From positions 124,001 to 188,000 of the forward strand of contig NW_023501056.1 in NCBI RefSeq assembly GCF_014066305.1: a DNA stretch of 64,000 nt. The letters are read 5' to 3'. The position numbers and the translations under genes were made by a program. Position 1 is the stretch's first letter. Each line of letters opens with the position of its first letter. The notes beneath the pieces were generated by a model. That model saw only the letters and a program-made list of their open reading frames with translations. It did no database searches and was not told the DNA's origin. Origin of the DNA: Letharia columbiana (lineage: Eukaryota > Ascomycota > Lecanoromycetes > Lecanorales > Parmeliaceae). Of the stretch, positions 44,761 to 56,756 are shown piece by piece.

Positions 44761-47700
44761 TTGATTACATCATACTACCCTGAAGTCTTACCCTAGTAGC
44801 CGACTATGCGAGTTACGTAATCTATCTAATCCTTTTAGCTAATTATATAATCTCAAATAAATAAGGCTATATAAGTCACCGTTATAGTTCTACGTCTTAA
44901 ATACTTAATCCTTAAAAAGAGGTATATTCTATATCGCTAAGGCCCTTTCGTCTTAATCGTATTCTTCTTTTTAACCGCTTACTCTAGTAAATCCTTATTA
45001 TTAATTCTTATTAAGGGCTTAATATTATTTAATAAGTCTAATACTTCTTATAAAGTTCGTCGCTATAGAGGCGTAGCGTAGTTTTATTAGCATATTCTTA
45101 TAAGTAATAACTTTCTCTTTTATTTTTCTTCTTTCTTTAATTTATTATATTCCTCGCTTCTTATTAAATAGCCTATATTTATAAAGAATATATCGAGTTA
45201 TCTACTTCGCTCTATACTTATATTCTTTATTCTCTATATCCGATATTTATCGATTATAAAGAAAGATCTTAAGATTTATTTTCTCGATCTTTATTTACGT
45301 TATTAGCGACGTTTTAGCGCGCTTAACTCTCGAATATAGAAATTATATTTATTTCGACGATATTAATTAAATTCTTCTAAGAATACCACCTCGCTTTTTA
45401 TTAGCCTATTCGATAGTTTATTATTTTATCGCGTAATCTCTAATAGCTATCTTAATTATCGATATTATTCTTATCTATATAATTAATAATTAGACTATTT
45501 CGTTAGTATTTATCTTTACTCTTTTATTATAAATTACTCGCTCTCGCTAGCTAATAGCCTTCTTCACCTCTTTATTCGCTTATTTATTATTATTAATATT
45601 AATATATATCGAAATTTAGTATAATTCTATTACTACTTCGAGATATCTTAGCGAATTAATAATCTATATTATCTATATTATATAGATCTATTTTAAATAC
45701 TTATTTAAATCTTCAATAGTCTAAATTAATATTTAATTATTTATATTTACTATAACTCTATTAAATTATAATCTTATTTAATATATAATTACTATAATTA
45801 GAGCTTAAAGAATATTATATAACTTCGCTAAGTATATTATATATTAGTCGCTTAAGCTTAAATAGATATTAAAAGTAGAATTAATATTTAATAATATAGC
45901 TAAAGCTCTCACCTTTTTATTAATCTTATTATCGTCTATATATATTATTATATAACTCTTATTAATTAATCTTTTAGCTAGTTCTTTAGCGACTTTCTTA
46001 ATCTTATAAATTATTATTTTAAAAGACTCTTAGTCGAAGGCGACGCTAAAAAAGCGTAGTTTCTTAATCTTATTAATATCGTTATATTATTCTTTAAATC
46101 TATTAATATATTACTTTAATAGACTTAGTTTCCTATTCTTTTTAGATTTTCTTTTAAACTTTTATCGCTCGAATTATAACTTAATAATCTCGCTATATAT
46201 TAAACTAATAGCGATTTATAAGATAGCTTTCGAGGTAATCTTATCTAGCTATTATTTAACTAATAGAAAGATATACTTTTATATTAAATACTAAAATAAA
46301 TATAACCTTAAATACTTTAATTATCTTTCTCTTTATCTAAGATTAAATTCTTTATAATAATAAGAGATAAGTTTTATTATAGTTGATAATATTTTTGAGC
46401 TAATATTATATTAAGTAATAATATATTATTTATAAAATAATTATCATCTAATAGAGCTATCTTATACTCTTATAATTATTATCTTATATTAATTCGATAA
46501 TTCTTACTAATATATCGATACTTTTAATAGTCTTAAATCGAATCTTCTTATTATAATAACTCTATAGAAGTTTAAAATTAATTTCGACTTCTAAATAGCG
46601 AATAAAGCGTCTTATCTTAATATATTATCTCTTATTAAGTTATAAAGAATAATTTAAGCTAAATCTCTATTTTCTATTAAGATATAGTAGTTAATATTTA
46701 TTAAAATTAAACTTCGATTTATATCGTAACGCCTACTTTATATAAACTTCGTTATAGATTTTATAAAGAGCGTTATAGTTTTTCTCGATAAAGTCTTCTA
46801 CTATTAGAAGATCTATATCGTTTATAAAGTTAATAACTATTATTTCTAAGTCGACGCAATTATTATATTTATTAATAAGATCTAAGTTATAGAAGAGATA
46901 AAGTATAGGCGATAGCGATAATTCTTAAGAAATTTCGATTACTATAGAAGTCTTTAATATAGAGTATTCGCTTATTTTTAATACTATTATTCTATTAAAT
47001 AAGAATAATTCTATTTAATTAACTACTCTTATATCGATTTTTCGCTTTTAAAGATTATAAAGTAATCGAGAATAAGAGACTTTATTATATATATCTAAAA
47101 CGTCTAATAATAATATTATAGCTACTTTATTAGAGTTTTAGATTTAATATATTCTTTCTAGAAGATAGTAAATATTATATTTATATAATCGCAATCTACG
47201 GCCTCTTATATATATAACTAGTAGAAGTCTATATATTTTCGCAAGATATACTATTCTTCTAGTAAGAATAAATTTTATTACCTTTTCTATAGTATTAAGT
47301 AGAGCTATTAGTTAGTATTCTTTAGAAATTAAATAATCCTTACCCGACTTCGAAAGGATAATTATTATTAATATTCTAAAGTGCTTTAGATAGTAGTTAT
47401 TCGTTATATATATATTAAATATTCTATATAGATAAGAAAGTAACGATTTTAGAATCTTCTTAAGAATTAGATTAAGAATCGCGTTTTTCTCTAAGACTCT
47501 CTTTAACGATACTTACATTATAATCTTTCTTATCTTATTTATAATAATTATATTTATTAGATAGACTTATAAATATATTATATTAACGTTAATATTATCT
47601 AACTTCATCTATATTAATAATAAAAAGAATATTCTTATAAGAAGATCTACCTTTAAATCTAATTCGTTATATTCTTATTTATCTTTATTAAATAGCGAAG

Positions 47701-50671
47701 AGAGATATATCTATATTATAAGTTATTTTCTAATCTACTTAATCTTTTTCTATATTATTTATAGCGACTTATACGCCTTTACTACGAACTCTCTAAACGC
47801 CTTTCTAATAGTTCTCTTAATTAGATTATTTTTAAAGTTCTTAGCGACTTTATACTTATTTTATACTTTCTTTAAAAGCGTTATTCTTTAACTTCTTTTT
47901 AGCGATTTATAATATTTTTATACTTTCTTATATTCTAATATAAATCTTAATTTAGATTATAGCAATAATTTAATAATCGAAGTAAACTTCTTTATAGTCG
48001 CTTAAATAGAGTTAATAATAATTATTATTTAATAATCGATATTATCGTTAATAAGATTTTTATTATTCCTCGAGAAATTAATTAGATACTCTTTCGATAT
48101 TATAGCTCTAGCGAGTATCTCTCTTAAAACCTCGATATTTAATTTATTAAAGTTTTAGTATATTATTAATACTAACTCTATTACGGCTAGCTTAAACTTT
48201 ATAAAAATTAAAAGATAATTAAATTCGCTTTCGAAATTATTTTCGATATTATAATTAATAATATTTATTATTAATACTAAAGTAGCGAATAGTAGATCTA
48301 TTATTATTTAATAGTTTTCTTTATATATTATTATTTCTATTAATAATACTTATTTTATAGCGAATTCTTTCGCTATAAGTATTAGTTCTTCTACTCTCTT
48401 ATCGATATAAGTATTTAATTTTCTTTATATTATATAATAAAGATTAAAGTCGCCTAATATAATCTATTCGTTATTCTTAGACTTTATAAGCGTCTTATAT
48501 AGTTCGTTAAGTTCGTTTATTTATTAATTATCAAGATTATAGATATTATATATATATATAATTCTATTATTTTTAAACTTAATATTAAGAGTATAGAGGT
48601 TTAATAAATAATATAATAAATATTATTACTTTAATAATATTCTCTTATTAATATAGAAGTATATTTATATATTATTATAATAGAAGTAGATTAAATTAAA
48701 TCTATTCTTTAGAGAATAATATAATATATTTATATTAATATTTCTCTAGAGCTTCTAAATTACTACTATATCGATATTATAAATCTTTTTATTATCGAAG
48801 AGTTCTATTATAATTATTCTAAATTTTCTTATATTATATTATAGTATTAATAGCTAACTAAGATATACTATTATTTCTTAATATTATTATTAATATTACT
48901 TACTCACTCCGCCTAGTTTATAGAATTCATATTTTCTTTCTAAGTATTCTTCTTTTCTTAATTATCGATAAATCGAATATATCTCTTTTTATTTCTATTA
49001 ACGAGAATCGTAATTCTCTTATTACTACTCTTTTAACTTAGAGACTATCTAGCGTCCTCGAAGTTATTAATTTCCCTTATCGCTATATTATTCTTATATT
49101 ATTTAACTTCGTCTACTACTTTAAAGAGCGATTTATTTCTAGATAAGACCCTTATTAATAATATAGAAGTATATCTTCTTTTACTCGACTAAAGATTCGA
49201 TATAGTAGTTCTTTCGAGATTTAATCCTCTAATTCCTTTTCTACTAATTATTCTATCTCTATCTACTAGTCTATTACGCGTAAATATTAATCTTAAAAAA
49301 AATTTCTTATTTCGTCTATAATTAAATATATTCTAAAAGTAATTACTTAATTAATCGCTTATTTAATAGCTAGTTAATACCTTCTTCGTTATTATAAATC
49401 GTAAAAAAGTTTATTATCTCGCTATTCTTATTCTCGCTATCTTTCTCTTCTTTATTATATATATCTTATTTTAAGCCTTATATAATTTCTCACAAATCGG
49501 GTATTTACGAGTGTCGATCGTATATTCTTTATAATAATACTTTTCTAAGTATTTCCCGTATACTAAGTAATTCTTTTTAGAATATATAATCGATAGATAA
49601 TCGTATTTCTAATATACGAAGTATTACTTCAATCTATACTACTTATTATAGACGTAATAATTACATAGTTTTAAATCGATAACTAGATCTTCTTTTAATA
49701 CTCTATTTTCTTTCTCTAGAAATACTAATTTAATAATTAATAAACTCTTATTATAACTCTCTTTATTCGCGTCAAATTAGTCTTAGTTATACTATATCGA
49801 GACTTAACATATTAGCATTCTTATTCTAAATTCTTTTAATTATCGTAGTTATATCTTTAATATTAAATATATTAATTCTTACTTTATAAAGTAGAAGACT
49901 ATATATTTTAGTAATTACTCTTACGCTATTACTTATCTTTAAAGTCTAATTCTTACTTTTTCTTAGTCTATTCGTCTTCTTCTTATTTATAATTATAATA
50001 TATATATCGTTACTCGCTAGCCTTCTAATCGTTCTAATAGATTTTCTTATAATATTTATATTCTTTATATATTTATTAATTATTATAATTATCTCGCTCG
50101 ATATCTTTCTCTTTAATACTTTACTTATTATCTTATCTTATAACTTTATAATAATCTCATTTAGCTTATTATATAATACTTAATCTTATTTCGATATTAT
50201 TAATAATATAATAGAAATTTCTTTAATAATAAAGAAGAATATTAAAAATTAATCTAATGCGCTAGCGTAGCTAGCTATCGATATATTACTTCTTAGACTA
50301 ACTATCTAATACTTAATATATATAATCTTTTTCTTTATATTATTATCTCGATTACTTAAGTTAATAGCTAGTTTATATACTTTATTTAAGACTATCTAGA
50401 TTTTAAATTTATTATTTACTCTTTCTATAAATATTATCGCCGCTCTAAAGAATAGTAACTACTTTATTTATTAATAGTTTCTAATCTTTATCTATTATTT
50501 TTAATATAATATTTATCAATAACTTTAATATAAATGCGTACTTCTTAAAATTATAGTTATTATAATCTTATTAAGGCTAGCTAGTCTTATTTAATTATAT
50601 ATTATAATTATAGATATAGACGTTCTCTAAAGTTAATTAAAGAGGTACTAGCCTTACTAAGTACTTTAAAT
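44761..50671 (-). mobile_element. RIP-destroyed Tad1-like LINE retrotransposon
   Basis: About 5.9 kb of very AT-rich DNA in which CA and TG are rare and TA abundant, the pattern left by repeat-induced point mutation. Reading the minus strand through the stops, a LINE order appears: gag-type zinc knuckles (about 49490-49670, CNYY..., RKYPICEKL), APE endonuclease (IDIVVI followed by a mutated QEPW at about 48746-48772, and LGDFNLYY at 48433-48456), reverse transcriptase (VINFINDIDLL at about 46805-46840, where FxDD has become an F-I-N-D form), and RNase H (IIYIDDNKI at about 45925-45950 for the usual IYTDGSK). All frames are broken, so the copy is dead. Confidence 0.8.
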
Positions 50672-51959
50672 ACGTATCAGTGCCACATCTGACGCTGATC
50701 CTCTGAGCAATGGCACCAATTGTCTCCGTGACGCTGCCCTCATGCAACAGCTTGGTATTAACACGATTCGAGTCTACAATGTTGATCCGACCTTGAACCA
50801 TGATCTCTGCGCCTCCATCTTCAATGCTGTCGGCATATACATGTTCATAGATGTCAATTCACCTCTGCCACTCCAGAGTTTGGATCCTGGGAACCTGGTT
50901 ACCTCCTACAGCTCGACCTACTTGAACCACATTTTCAGTGTGGTGGAAGCCTTTGGGCAGTACCCAAACACTCTGGCTTTCATCTCAGCCAACGAAGTGA
51001 TGAACACTATCGCCACTGGGCAGACTGCACCGCCATATATCCGAGCAGTGACCAGGGATCTCAAGTATTATATTTCCAAACACTTGAGTCGTCCAATACC
51101 TGTTGGCTATTCTGCGGCAGACGTTTCAGAGATCTTGACCGACTCCTGGAATTACCTTTCTTGCGACATCAACGGCCAGTCCTCCGATCTATCCCGCTCC
51201 GATTTCTTCGGCCTGAACTCCTATACTTGGTGTGGACCTACCAGCCTGACTGCAAACTACGATGCATCTGGCTATAACACCATCATCTCCACCTTTGGCA
51301 ATACAAGCATTCCCGTGTTCTTCTCTGAGTACGGCTGCAACAAGGTGGAGCCTCGTGTCTTCGACGAAGTCCCCGTGCTCTACGGCAATATGACCTCCGT
51401 TATGAGTGGTGGTCTGGTCTACGAATACTATGAGGAGGACAACAATTATGGATTGGTATGGATTTACGACAATGGCACAGCTCAGCTACGAAACGACTAC
51501 AATGCTCTTCAAACGCAGTACAACACTCTGGATGTCAAGGCTCTGCAGAGCATGGACTCTTCCGCTACAAGCGTCCAATCAGCGAATTGCAGTAGCAGTC
51601 TGATCTCCTCCAGCGGTTTCAATACCTCATGGACCCTTCCAGCTGTGCCCTCGGGTGGCCAAACGCTGATTGACAATGGCATCTCGAATCCGAATCAGGG
51701 TAAGCTCGTCAGCGTGACTACCACCACAGTGGCGGACACGGTATATGACGCAAATAGCAACGTAATCAAGAATCTGGCCATCAAGCCGCTCGCTGATGAC
51801 GAGAGCAACACGCCAAATGGCAGCAATACCTCGGGCCAGTCTTCGTCGACAACAGCCGCAACTCCATCGCCTACAAAGAAAGGGGCCGCGGGTCGTAAGG
51901 AGATTGGGGTCTATGGACTTGTTGGGCTCCTGGCTCTGTCCTTTTTCTTTCAGCTATAG
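50672..51959 (+). pseudogene. GH72 beta-1,3-glucanosyltransferase (Gas/Gel family), 5' truncated
   Basis: Cell-wall transglycosylase that elongates beta-1,3-glucan, normally GPI-anchored. The frame is open from about 50679 (DADPLSNGTNCLRDAALMQQ) to TAG at 51959. Signal peptide and the first part of the catalytic domain (the usual YQPGG region) are missing; upstream is the RIP-mutated LINE. The remaining part is intact: MQQLGINTIRVYNVDP, SANEVMN (acid/base Glu, residue 85 counted from the Met at 50742), FGLNSYTWCG, FFSEYGCN (nucleophile Glu, residue 196), then a Ser/Thr-rich tail and a hydrophobic C-terminus suited to GPI attachment. CAG just before 50680 could be an intron acceptor, so the 5' exon may simply lie elsewhere or be misassembled. 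Confidence 0.85.
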
Positions 51960-53045
51960 TGTTTTCTAATGGGGATCTCAGGGGTGGTCTTGGTACACAG
52001 CTAGGCTGAGAGTGCTCTTTAATATACACAGCGGAGGCGTGGATTACATGTTGTACAGCGGAGGCGTTGCGGATACACTGTAGACTTGCGTGCTTCTTCG
52101 ATTATTGTTTATTAGAATCCCGAAGAAGTATTTTCTAGCAACTCATTCCTCTTGCAGAGAAGAGAATCAACGCCTAGGACAAACACGATAGCCATGGACT
52201 ACCGGTGCAACCATTGACGGCCATCATGTCATCGCCTCCACCGCACAACAACTGCATCTAACCCCCTCCAACCTCTCCATCTCCCCGACAAAAACCCCCC
52301 TCCCCTCCTCCAGATCAGCCACCAGTGCCTCCCTCGACGAGACGACACGACACGTTTCGGACCCCCCGTATCCCAAAACCGATCGGGGCCACGGGTTCAA
52401 CCTCGCACCGAGGACCCAATCCGCCGTCGCGTCACGTGTCCAAACGACCCGTCCTCCGTGCCGGCTAGCTGGCTGGCTGGCTGTCTGTCTGGCTGTCTGG
52501 CTGTGGAAAATGGGGCGTGCGTTTGATGGGATGGTTGGTTGGTTGGTTGGTTGCTTGACTGAAATGGAATGTTGCTTGCTTGCTTGCTTACTGACTGACT
52601 GAATGGAATGGTTGGTTGATTCTGGACCGGAATGGACTGGGCTCGTTCGGAGCTGCGCTTTTCGCATCTGCATACGTAGGGGTGAGTGAGTGAGTGTCTC
52701 GGGCATCGTCCCCGTTGCTGGCGGGTGTGACTTGGAGGGCGGACGGTCACCGTGTGACCCCTGTGGAGAGATGACAAGCTGACAAAGAAAGGTGGAGGTT
52801 TCGAGATATTCACACCTCACAGAGGTAAAAAAAAGGGGGTAGATTTTGATGTCGAGCGGACAAGAAATCGTTGGTTTCAAGATATCGAGGTAGGATTCCC
52901 ATAGTGCACAAATGGTTTCTTGAACTTTTATTGCATTGCTATCATACAAAAGGAGTAGTACAATCGGCCGTTAACTGGGGAGCTAAGCTCTACCACGGGG
53001 TATCACGTCATGAAAATATAGGAAAACACCCAGACAAACCCGCTA
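51960..53045. other. Intergenic with tetranucleotide microsatellites
   Basis: Between the convergent GH72 and Ulp-like genes. About 52465-52605 is a run of 4-bp repeats (GGCT, GTCT, TTGG, GCTT, GACT types). The long minus ORF here (52224-52949) is built of these repeats and is not supported. Confidence 0.5.
52465..52605. repeat. Compound tetranucleotide microsatellite
   Basis: Successive short tracts of GGCT, GTCT, TTGG, GCTT and GACT units separated by a few unrelated bases. Confidence 0.75.
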
Positions 53046-56000
53046 TTAGAAGACAGCAAGGGGTTCAAACTCCCCGGAGAAACCGCCGTTCAGGAGCTCG
53101 GCAACAAGACGGCGGCGTTGCAGGGGCATGTCCCCCGCAGAAACAGCCATGGGATCGACCCCAAGCATAACCATCTTTGCTGTCGTAACAGCAAACACCC
53201 CACAATCGTTAATGTTGTTCTGAGTCGGCCCCTTTCCACGGCCAGGGTATACCGGATCTTCGACAACAGTCCACTCCGAGTCAACATACGAACGGCCCAA
53301 TTCACCTTTCAACCACCCCTTTGTAGTATTCACCTTGTCCAAAGTGTCGCCATGCATAGAATCAAAGACTTCAATCGTCTTTCGTACCGGGGAGACTACC
53401 ACTAGAGTCCAATGGCTCTTGCTTGGGTTGCACGGGATGAAAACATACTCGACGGTCTTCAAGTCGTTACCACCAATCTTGGCACGGGTAGACCACCTCT
53501 TGACGGCGTCGTAGCCACGCTCTTTCAGAGTCGTGTAAAAGAACGGATTGAAGGCATGCAGCCAAGGTTTTGCGCCGCGAGGGTGGCACATTCTCCGGTG
53601 GCCATGGTCGACGACTGCTTGTAGGTACCCGCTGATTATTTCATCATTCAGCCAACCGCTCGGGTGATCTCCTGTCCCAGGCTGAGGAAGTACCATTCCG
53701 AAGTCACGGCGCGTCAGAGCATTCCCAACACTTGTCATGGCAAGTTGCTCTCTCATACCCTTCGCCATGTTGATCCGGACCTTCTCATCCCATCCTGGTG
53801 GTAGTGACTGGATCACCTTCTCAATAGGAATGCGACGACCTCCAGTCTTCTTGCGCTCCTCCTCCTGCTTTGCCTTGATCCGCGCCTTCTCCTCGGCCTC
53901 CTCCTTGTGCTTGCGTGCCTTCTCTTCGGCTTCCTCCTTATCCTTGCGAGCCTTCTCTTCAGCTGCAATGGCGTCCCTTAGCTTCTGTGCTTGATCCTCC
54001 TTCTCGCGTCGGCGTAGCGAAGAACGACGGGTAGAGATTGTCAACTCTTCGAACTTTGGGGAGAGATGAGATGGTGGAGTCGATGGGTCTGCGGCGGCAG
54101 TCTTCGTAGGTGTCTCGAATGACTGAACGCTGGCCTCGTTGTCGCTCGACGAGTTAGAGCTGATATTCTGTTCCTCACCTGCGTTGTTGATTGCGTCCGT
54201 TTGCTCGGCTGTTGACGTAGTATTCAATACGTCGCTCTTATTGGATGAGATCGGGCTCATGCTCCAATCATCACCGGCACACGTTGGTGGATAGATTTGG
54301 TGTAGTGGATTCAATGCTACTTCCTCTGCCTCTTCCTGCATAGTTGGGCTGAGCTGAGGCGAGAAATCGCTGGGCACGCTACTCAGGATGCTGCTGTCCT
54401 CGCGGGAAGAAGCAGGACTGGGATGCGACATGGCCTCATGCTTTATAAATCGTTTGGTACCTGTGACAGGTCCGTGTTCAGGCCAAGTGACCTTCTTTGG
54501 TGTCTTTGGTACTTTGTGGATATTGGCATTGTCCATACGTTCGCGCAAAGGGGATCGCTTCTTTGGCTTGCCTTGAACACGCGCATAAAGTGACCGAATA
54601 GACCATTTCGACGTCGATCCTGCAAGAGTCGTAGTCATCATGACCGATTGGCTCGAAAGAGGGCTCCTCGAGGGCACGGGTGTCGTGCCTTGTGCATGGT
54701 CTGAAACGTCGGGACCAGCCTCGTGTGTGTCAGTCATGGCATCAACTCCTACCTCCATGTGGGATTCGGCCAAAGGAGATCGTGGTGAACCGATCGATCC
54801 AATTGGGCTCATCCCAGGCTGCAGATGGATAGGAGATACGCCATCCAAAGGAGATCGCGGTGAGTCGATCAATCCAATGGAATTTGTCCCATGTGGGGAA
54901 TTGATGGGCGTTACGTCGGCCACAGGAGATCGTGGTGATTGGATCGATCCAGTGGTGATCGTTTCATGCTGCGAATTGATTGGTGATGCGTCGACTAAAG
55001 GAGATCGTGGTGAGTCGATCGATCCAGTGTTAGCCGTTCCAAGTGGCCGGTGTGGTATGTCAGAAGCTGCATCGGGCGAGTGGTTCAGTACATGGCCTGC
55101 CCTCGTAGGTGATACGTCCGCCAAAGGAGATCGATATAAGTCGTTCAATCCTATGGAAGTTGTCCCATGCGGTTGATGAAGAACATCTGTGGTAGCTCTG
55201 TGCAAATCCAAAAAAGATCGGTGTAAGTCGTTCGATCCAATGGAAGCCATGCCCCGAGGCTGGCAAAGAAGTCCGGGAGTCGATCCATCCACATCCATCG
55301 TTCCATCAGCTGCTCCTGTGTGTGATACGTTGGCCATAGGAGATCGACGTGAATCAATCAATCCAGTGGTAGTCGCTCCGTGTTGCTGATGAGAAAACCT
55401 GGGAAAACCGTTCGCCAAAGGAGATCGCTGTGATTCGATCAATCCAGTGGCACTTGTCCCACGTTGCTGATGATGAGTTTTGGGAGATCCGTTCGCCGTA
55501 GGAGATCGGGTTGATTCGATCAATCCAGCGGGGTTCGGTCCTTGTGGCTGTTCAGGAACGTTGGTGGCGTGCCGTCGTATTTCTTTAGGAGGTGGATGGA
55601 TAGCCTGGAATTCTCTGCAGACTTTAATTTGCCAATCGTCGAGGAGCTCGCCTTTATAGTTTCTGGGCCGGCTATCGACTTTCTGCAATGGAAATTCAAT
55701 GGTAACTTGCACGTCTGGTATATCAGATTCGTCGGAAGGTTCGCTGCGTGGTGTAGCCAAATCATCAACAGCTCGCTCTTCTGATATAGCCGATTCATCG
55801 GTATTTTGGATGTGCGGTTTAGCTGAATCATCGCTAGCTTGTGGCTCCGTCGTTGGCGATTCAGTTGAAGGAAGCCCGGGTGGTGATGGCGATTCTGGAA
55901 ATGTTCCCGGGATGTGATATGATGAGAAAGACGTGGTAACATTCGACTGAGAATATTCGTCCATCTCCATGTCTTCGAGCGCACCGGACATCAGGGGCTC

Positions 56001-56756
56001 GAAATAGGATTGATGAGTGACACCGGACATCAGGTGATCATCTTCAGGTGAGGAAACAAAAGCACCTGGGCCCTGGTGTTCAACGCCGCCTGGTACGTAG
56101 TTGACAATGCATTCATGGTTGATCAATGCGGCTTCTTTGAGCGTAGCCGTTGGTCGTGCCCTTGGTGGAGTGACCGGTATGTGCGTACGGCCTCCAGGTG
56201 ATGTAGGAGAGACGCGGCGGATGATGGGAGATCGGCGACGGTGAGGTGGGACGTGGTGGCGATGCCTTCGAGGAGGTGGAGCAGGAACAAATGCTTTCCG
56301 AGTGACTTCGACAAGGCGACGTTTGGCAGAACCGCCAACGCGAACAGCAACGGTGGCAGTGTGAACGTAAGCATCGCCCGCCAATTCGCAGCTGCTGAAG
56401 ACAAGCAGCGCGACTCCGTAGATGATCCACTTGACCCACTCCGGAAGGTAGTAGCCAATGGGCTGCCGTGGCTGTCGCTGGATGATTGGTTGAAGGATGA
56501 CATTGCCGTCAAAATCGGTAACATATCGAGCGGGGCGGCCGTTGAAGTCTATGAAAGGTTCTACCACTTCCGTGTGATTTCGAAGTGTGTCAGTGACTCG
56601 ATAGCCTGAATAGTCTTCATTCGGGTGATATGGTTCGTTTGTATCATTGTAGGTATCGAAGGATCTCTTTCGCCATGGGCTTGAAGCTGGTTGAATGATG
56701 TGGAGTGAGGAGTCCTCTTCCCAGTCCATGCGATCGCTCCCTGGGCTGCTGTCCAT
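53046..56756 (-). CDS. Ulp1-like SUMO protease (peptidase C48) with repeat region
   Basis: Single-exon 1236-aa protein with a C-terminal Ulp/SENP cysteine protease domain (about residues 1025-1230), expected to process or remove SUMO. WLNDEIISGYL opens the domain; the catalytic set is His1115 (SHWTLVVV), Asp1132 (VFDSMHG), Gln1179 (TQNNINDCG) and Cys1185. A charged coiled coil of EEKARKDKEEAEEKARKHKE type lies at about 917-970. The N-terminal half is disordered and holds a hydrophobic stretch near residues 108-126 (WVKWIIYGVALLVFSS). At about 405-665 there are roughly ten copies of a 25-residue unit containing SPRSPL-like cores, many of them SP sites. Which SUMO substrates or location it serves is not visible; the hydrophobic stretch might place it at a membrane. 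Confidence 0.9.
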   Translation of the reverse strand: MDSSPGSDRMDWEEDSSLHIIQPASSPWRKRSFDTYNDTNEPYHPNEDYSGYRVTDTLRNHTEVVEPFIDFNGRPARYVTDFDGNVILQPIIQRQPRQPIGYYLPEWVKWIIYGVALLVFSSCELAGDAYVHTATVAVRVGGSAKRRLVEVTRKAFVPAPPPRRHRHHVPPHRRRSPIIRRVSPTSPGGRTHIPVTPPRARPTATLKEAALINHECIVNYVPGGVEHQGPGAFVSSPEDDHLMSGVTHQSYFEPLMSGALEDMEMDEYSQSNVTTSFSSYHIPGTFPESPSPPGLPSTESPTTEPQASDDSAKPHIQNTDESAISEERAVDDLATPRSEPSDESDIPDVQVTIEFPLQKVDSRPRNYKGELLDDWQIKVCREFQAIHPPPKEIRRHATNVPEQPQGPNPAGLIESTRSPTANGSPKTHHQQRGTSATGLIESQRSPLANGFPRFSHQQHGATTTGLIDSRRSPMANVSHTGAADGTMDVDGSTPGLLCQPRGMASIGSNDLHRSFLDLHRATTDVLHQPHGTTSIGLNDLYRSPLADVSPTRAGHVLNHSPDAASDIPHRPLGTANTGSIDSPRSPLVDASPINSQHETITTGSIQSPRSPVADVTPINSPHGTNSIGLIDSPRSPLDGVSPIHLQPGMSPIGSIGSPRSPLAESHMEVGVDAMTDTHEAGPDVSDHAQGTTPVPSRSPLSSQSVMMTTTLAGSTSKWSIRSLYARVQGKPKKRSPLRERMDNANIHKVPKTPKKVTWPEHGPVTGTKRFIKHEAMSHPSPASSREDSSILSSVPSDFSPQLSPTMQEEAEEVALNPLHQIYPPTCAGDDWSMSPISSNKSDVLNTTSTAEQTDAINNAGEEQNISSNSSSDNEASVQSFETPTKTAAADPSTPPSHLSPKFEELTISTRRSSLRRREKEDQAQKLRDAIAAEEKARKDKEEAEEKARKHKEEAEEKARIKAKQEEERKKTGGRRIPIEKVIQSLPPGWDEKVRINMAKGMREQLAMTSVGNALTRRDFGMVLPQPGTGDHPSGWLNDEIISGYLQAVVDHGHRRMCHPRGAKPWLHAFNPFFYTTLKERGYDAVKRWSTRAKIGGNDLKTVEYVFIPCNPSKSHWTLVVVSPVRKTIEVFDSMHGDTLDKVNTTKGWLKGELGRSYVDSEWTVVEDPVYPGRGKGPTQNNINDCGVFAVTTAKMVMLGVDPMAVSAGDMPLQRRRLVAELLNGGFSGEFEPLAVF
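54770..55545 (-). repeat. Coding minisatellite, about 75-bp units
   Basis: Unit core GGAGATCG followed by a TGA(G/T)TCGATC-like stretch on the plus strand recurs about every 75-80 bp. Copies are diverged but in frame and encode the SPRSPL repeats of the Ulp-like protease. Confidence 0.75.

Noticed and set aside
44217..44783. Pro-, Lys- and Phe-rich ORFs
   Set aside because: They are translations of homopolymer runs in the artefact block.
44761..50671. AT-rich block as a centromere or origin
   Set aside because: Readable remains of a LINE and a RIP-type dinucleotide bias explain the composition.
52224..52949. 241-codon minus ORF with SQSVSKQAS and QPTNQPT runs
   Set aside because: It is a translation of tetranucleotide microsatellites.
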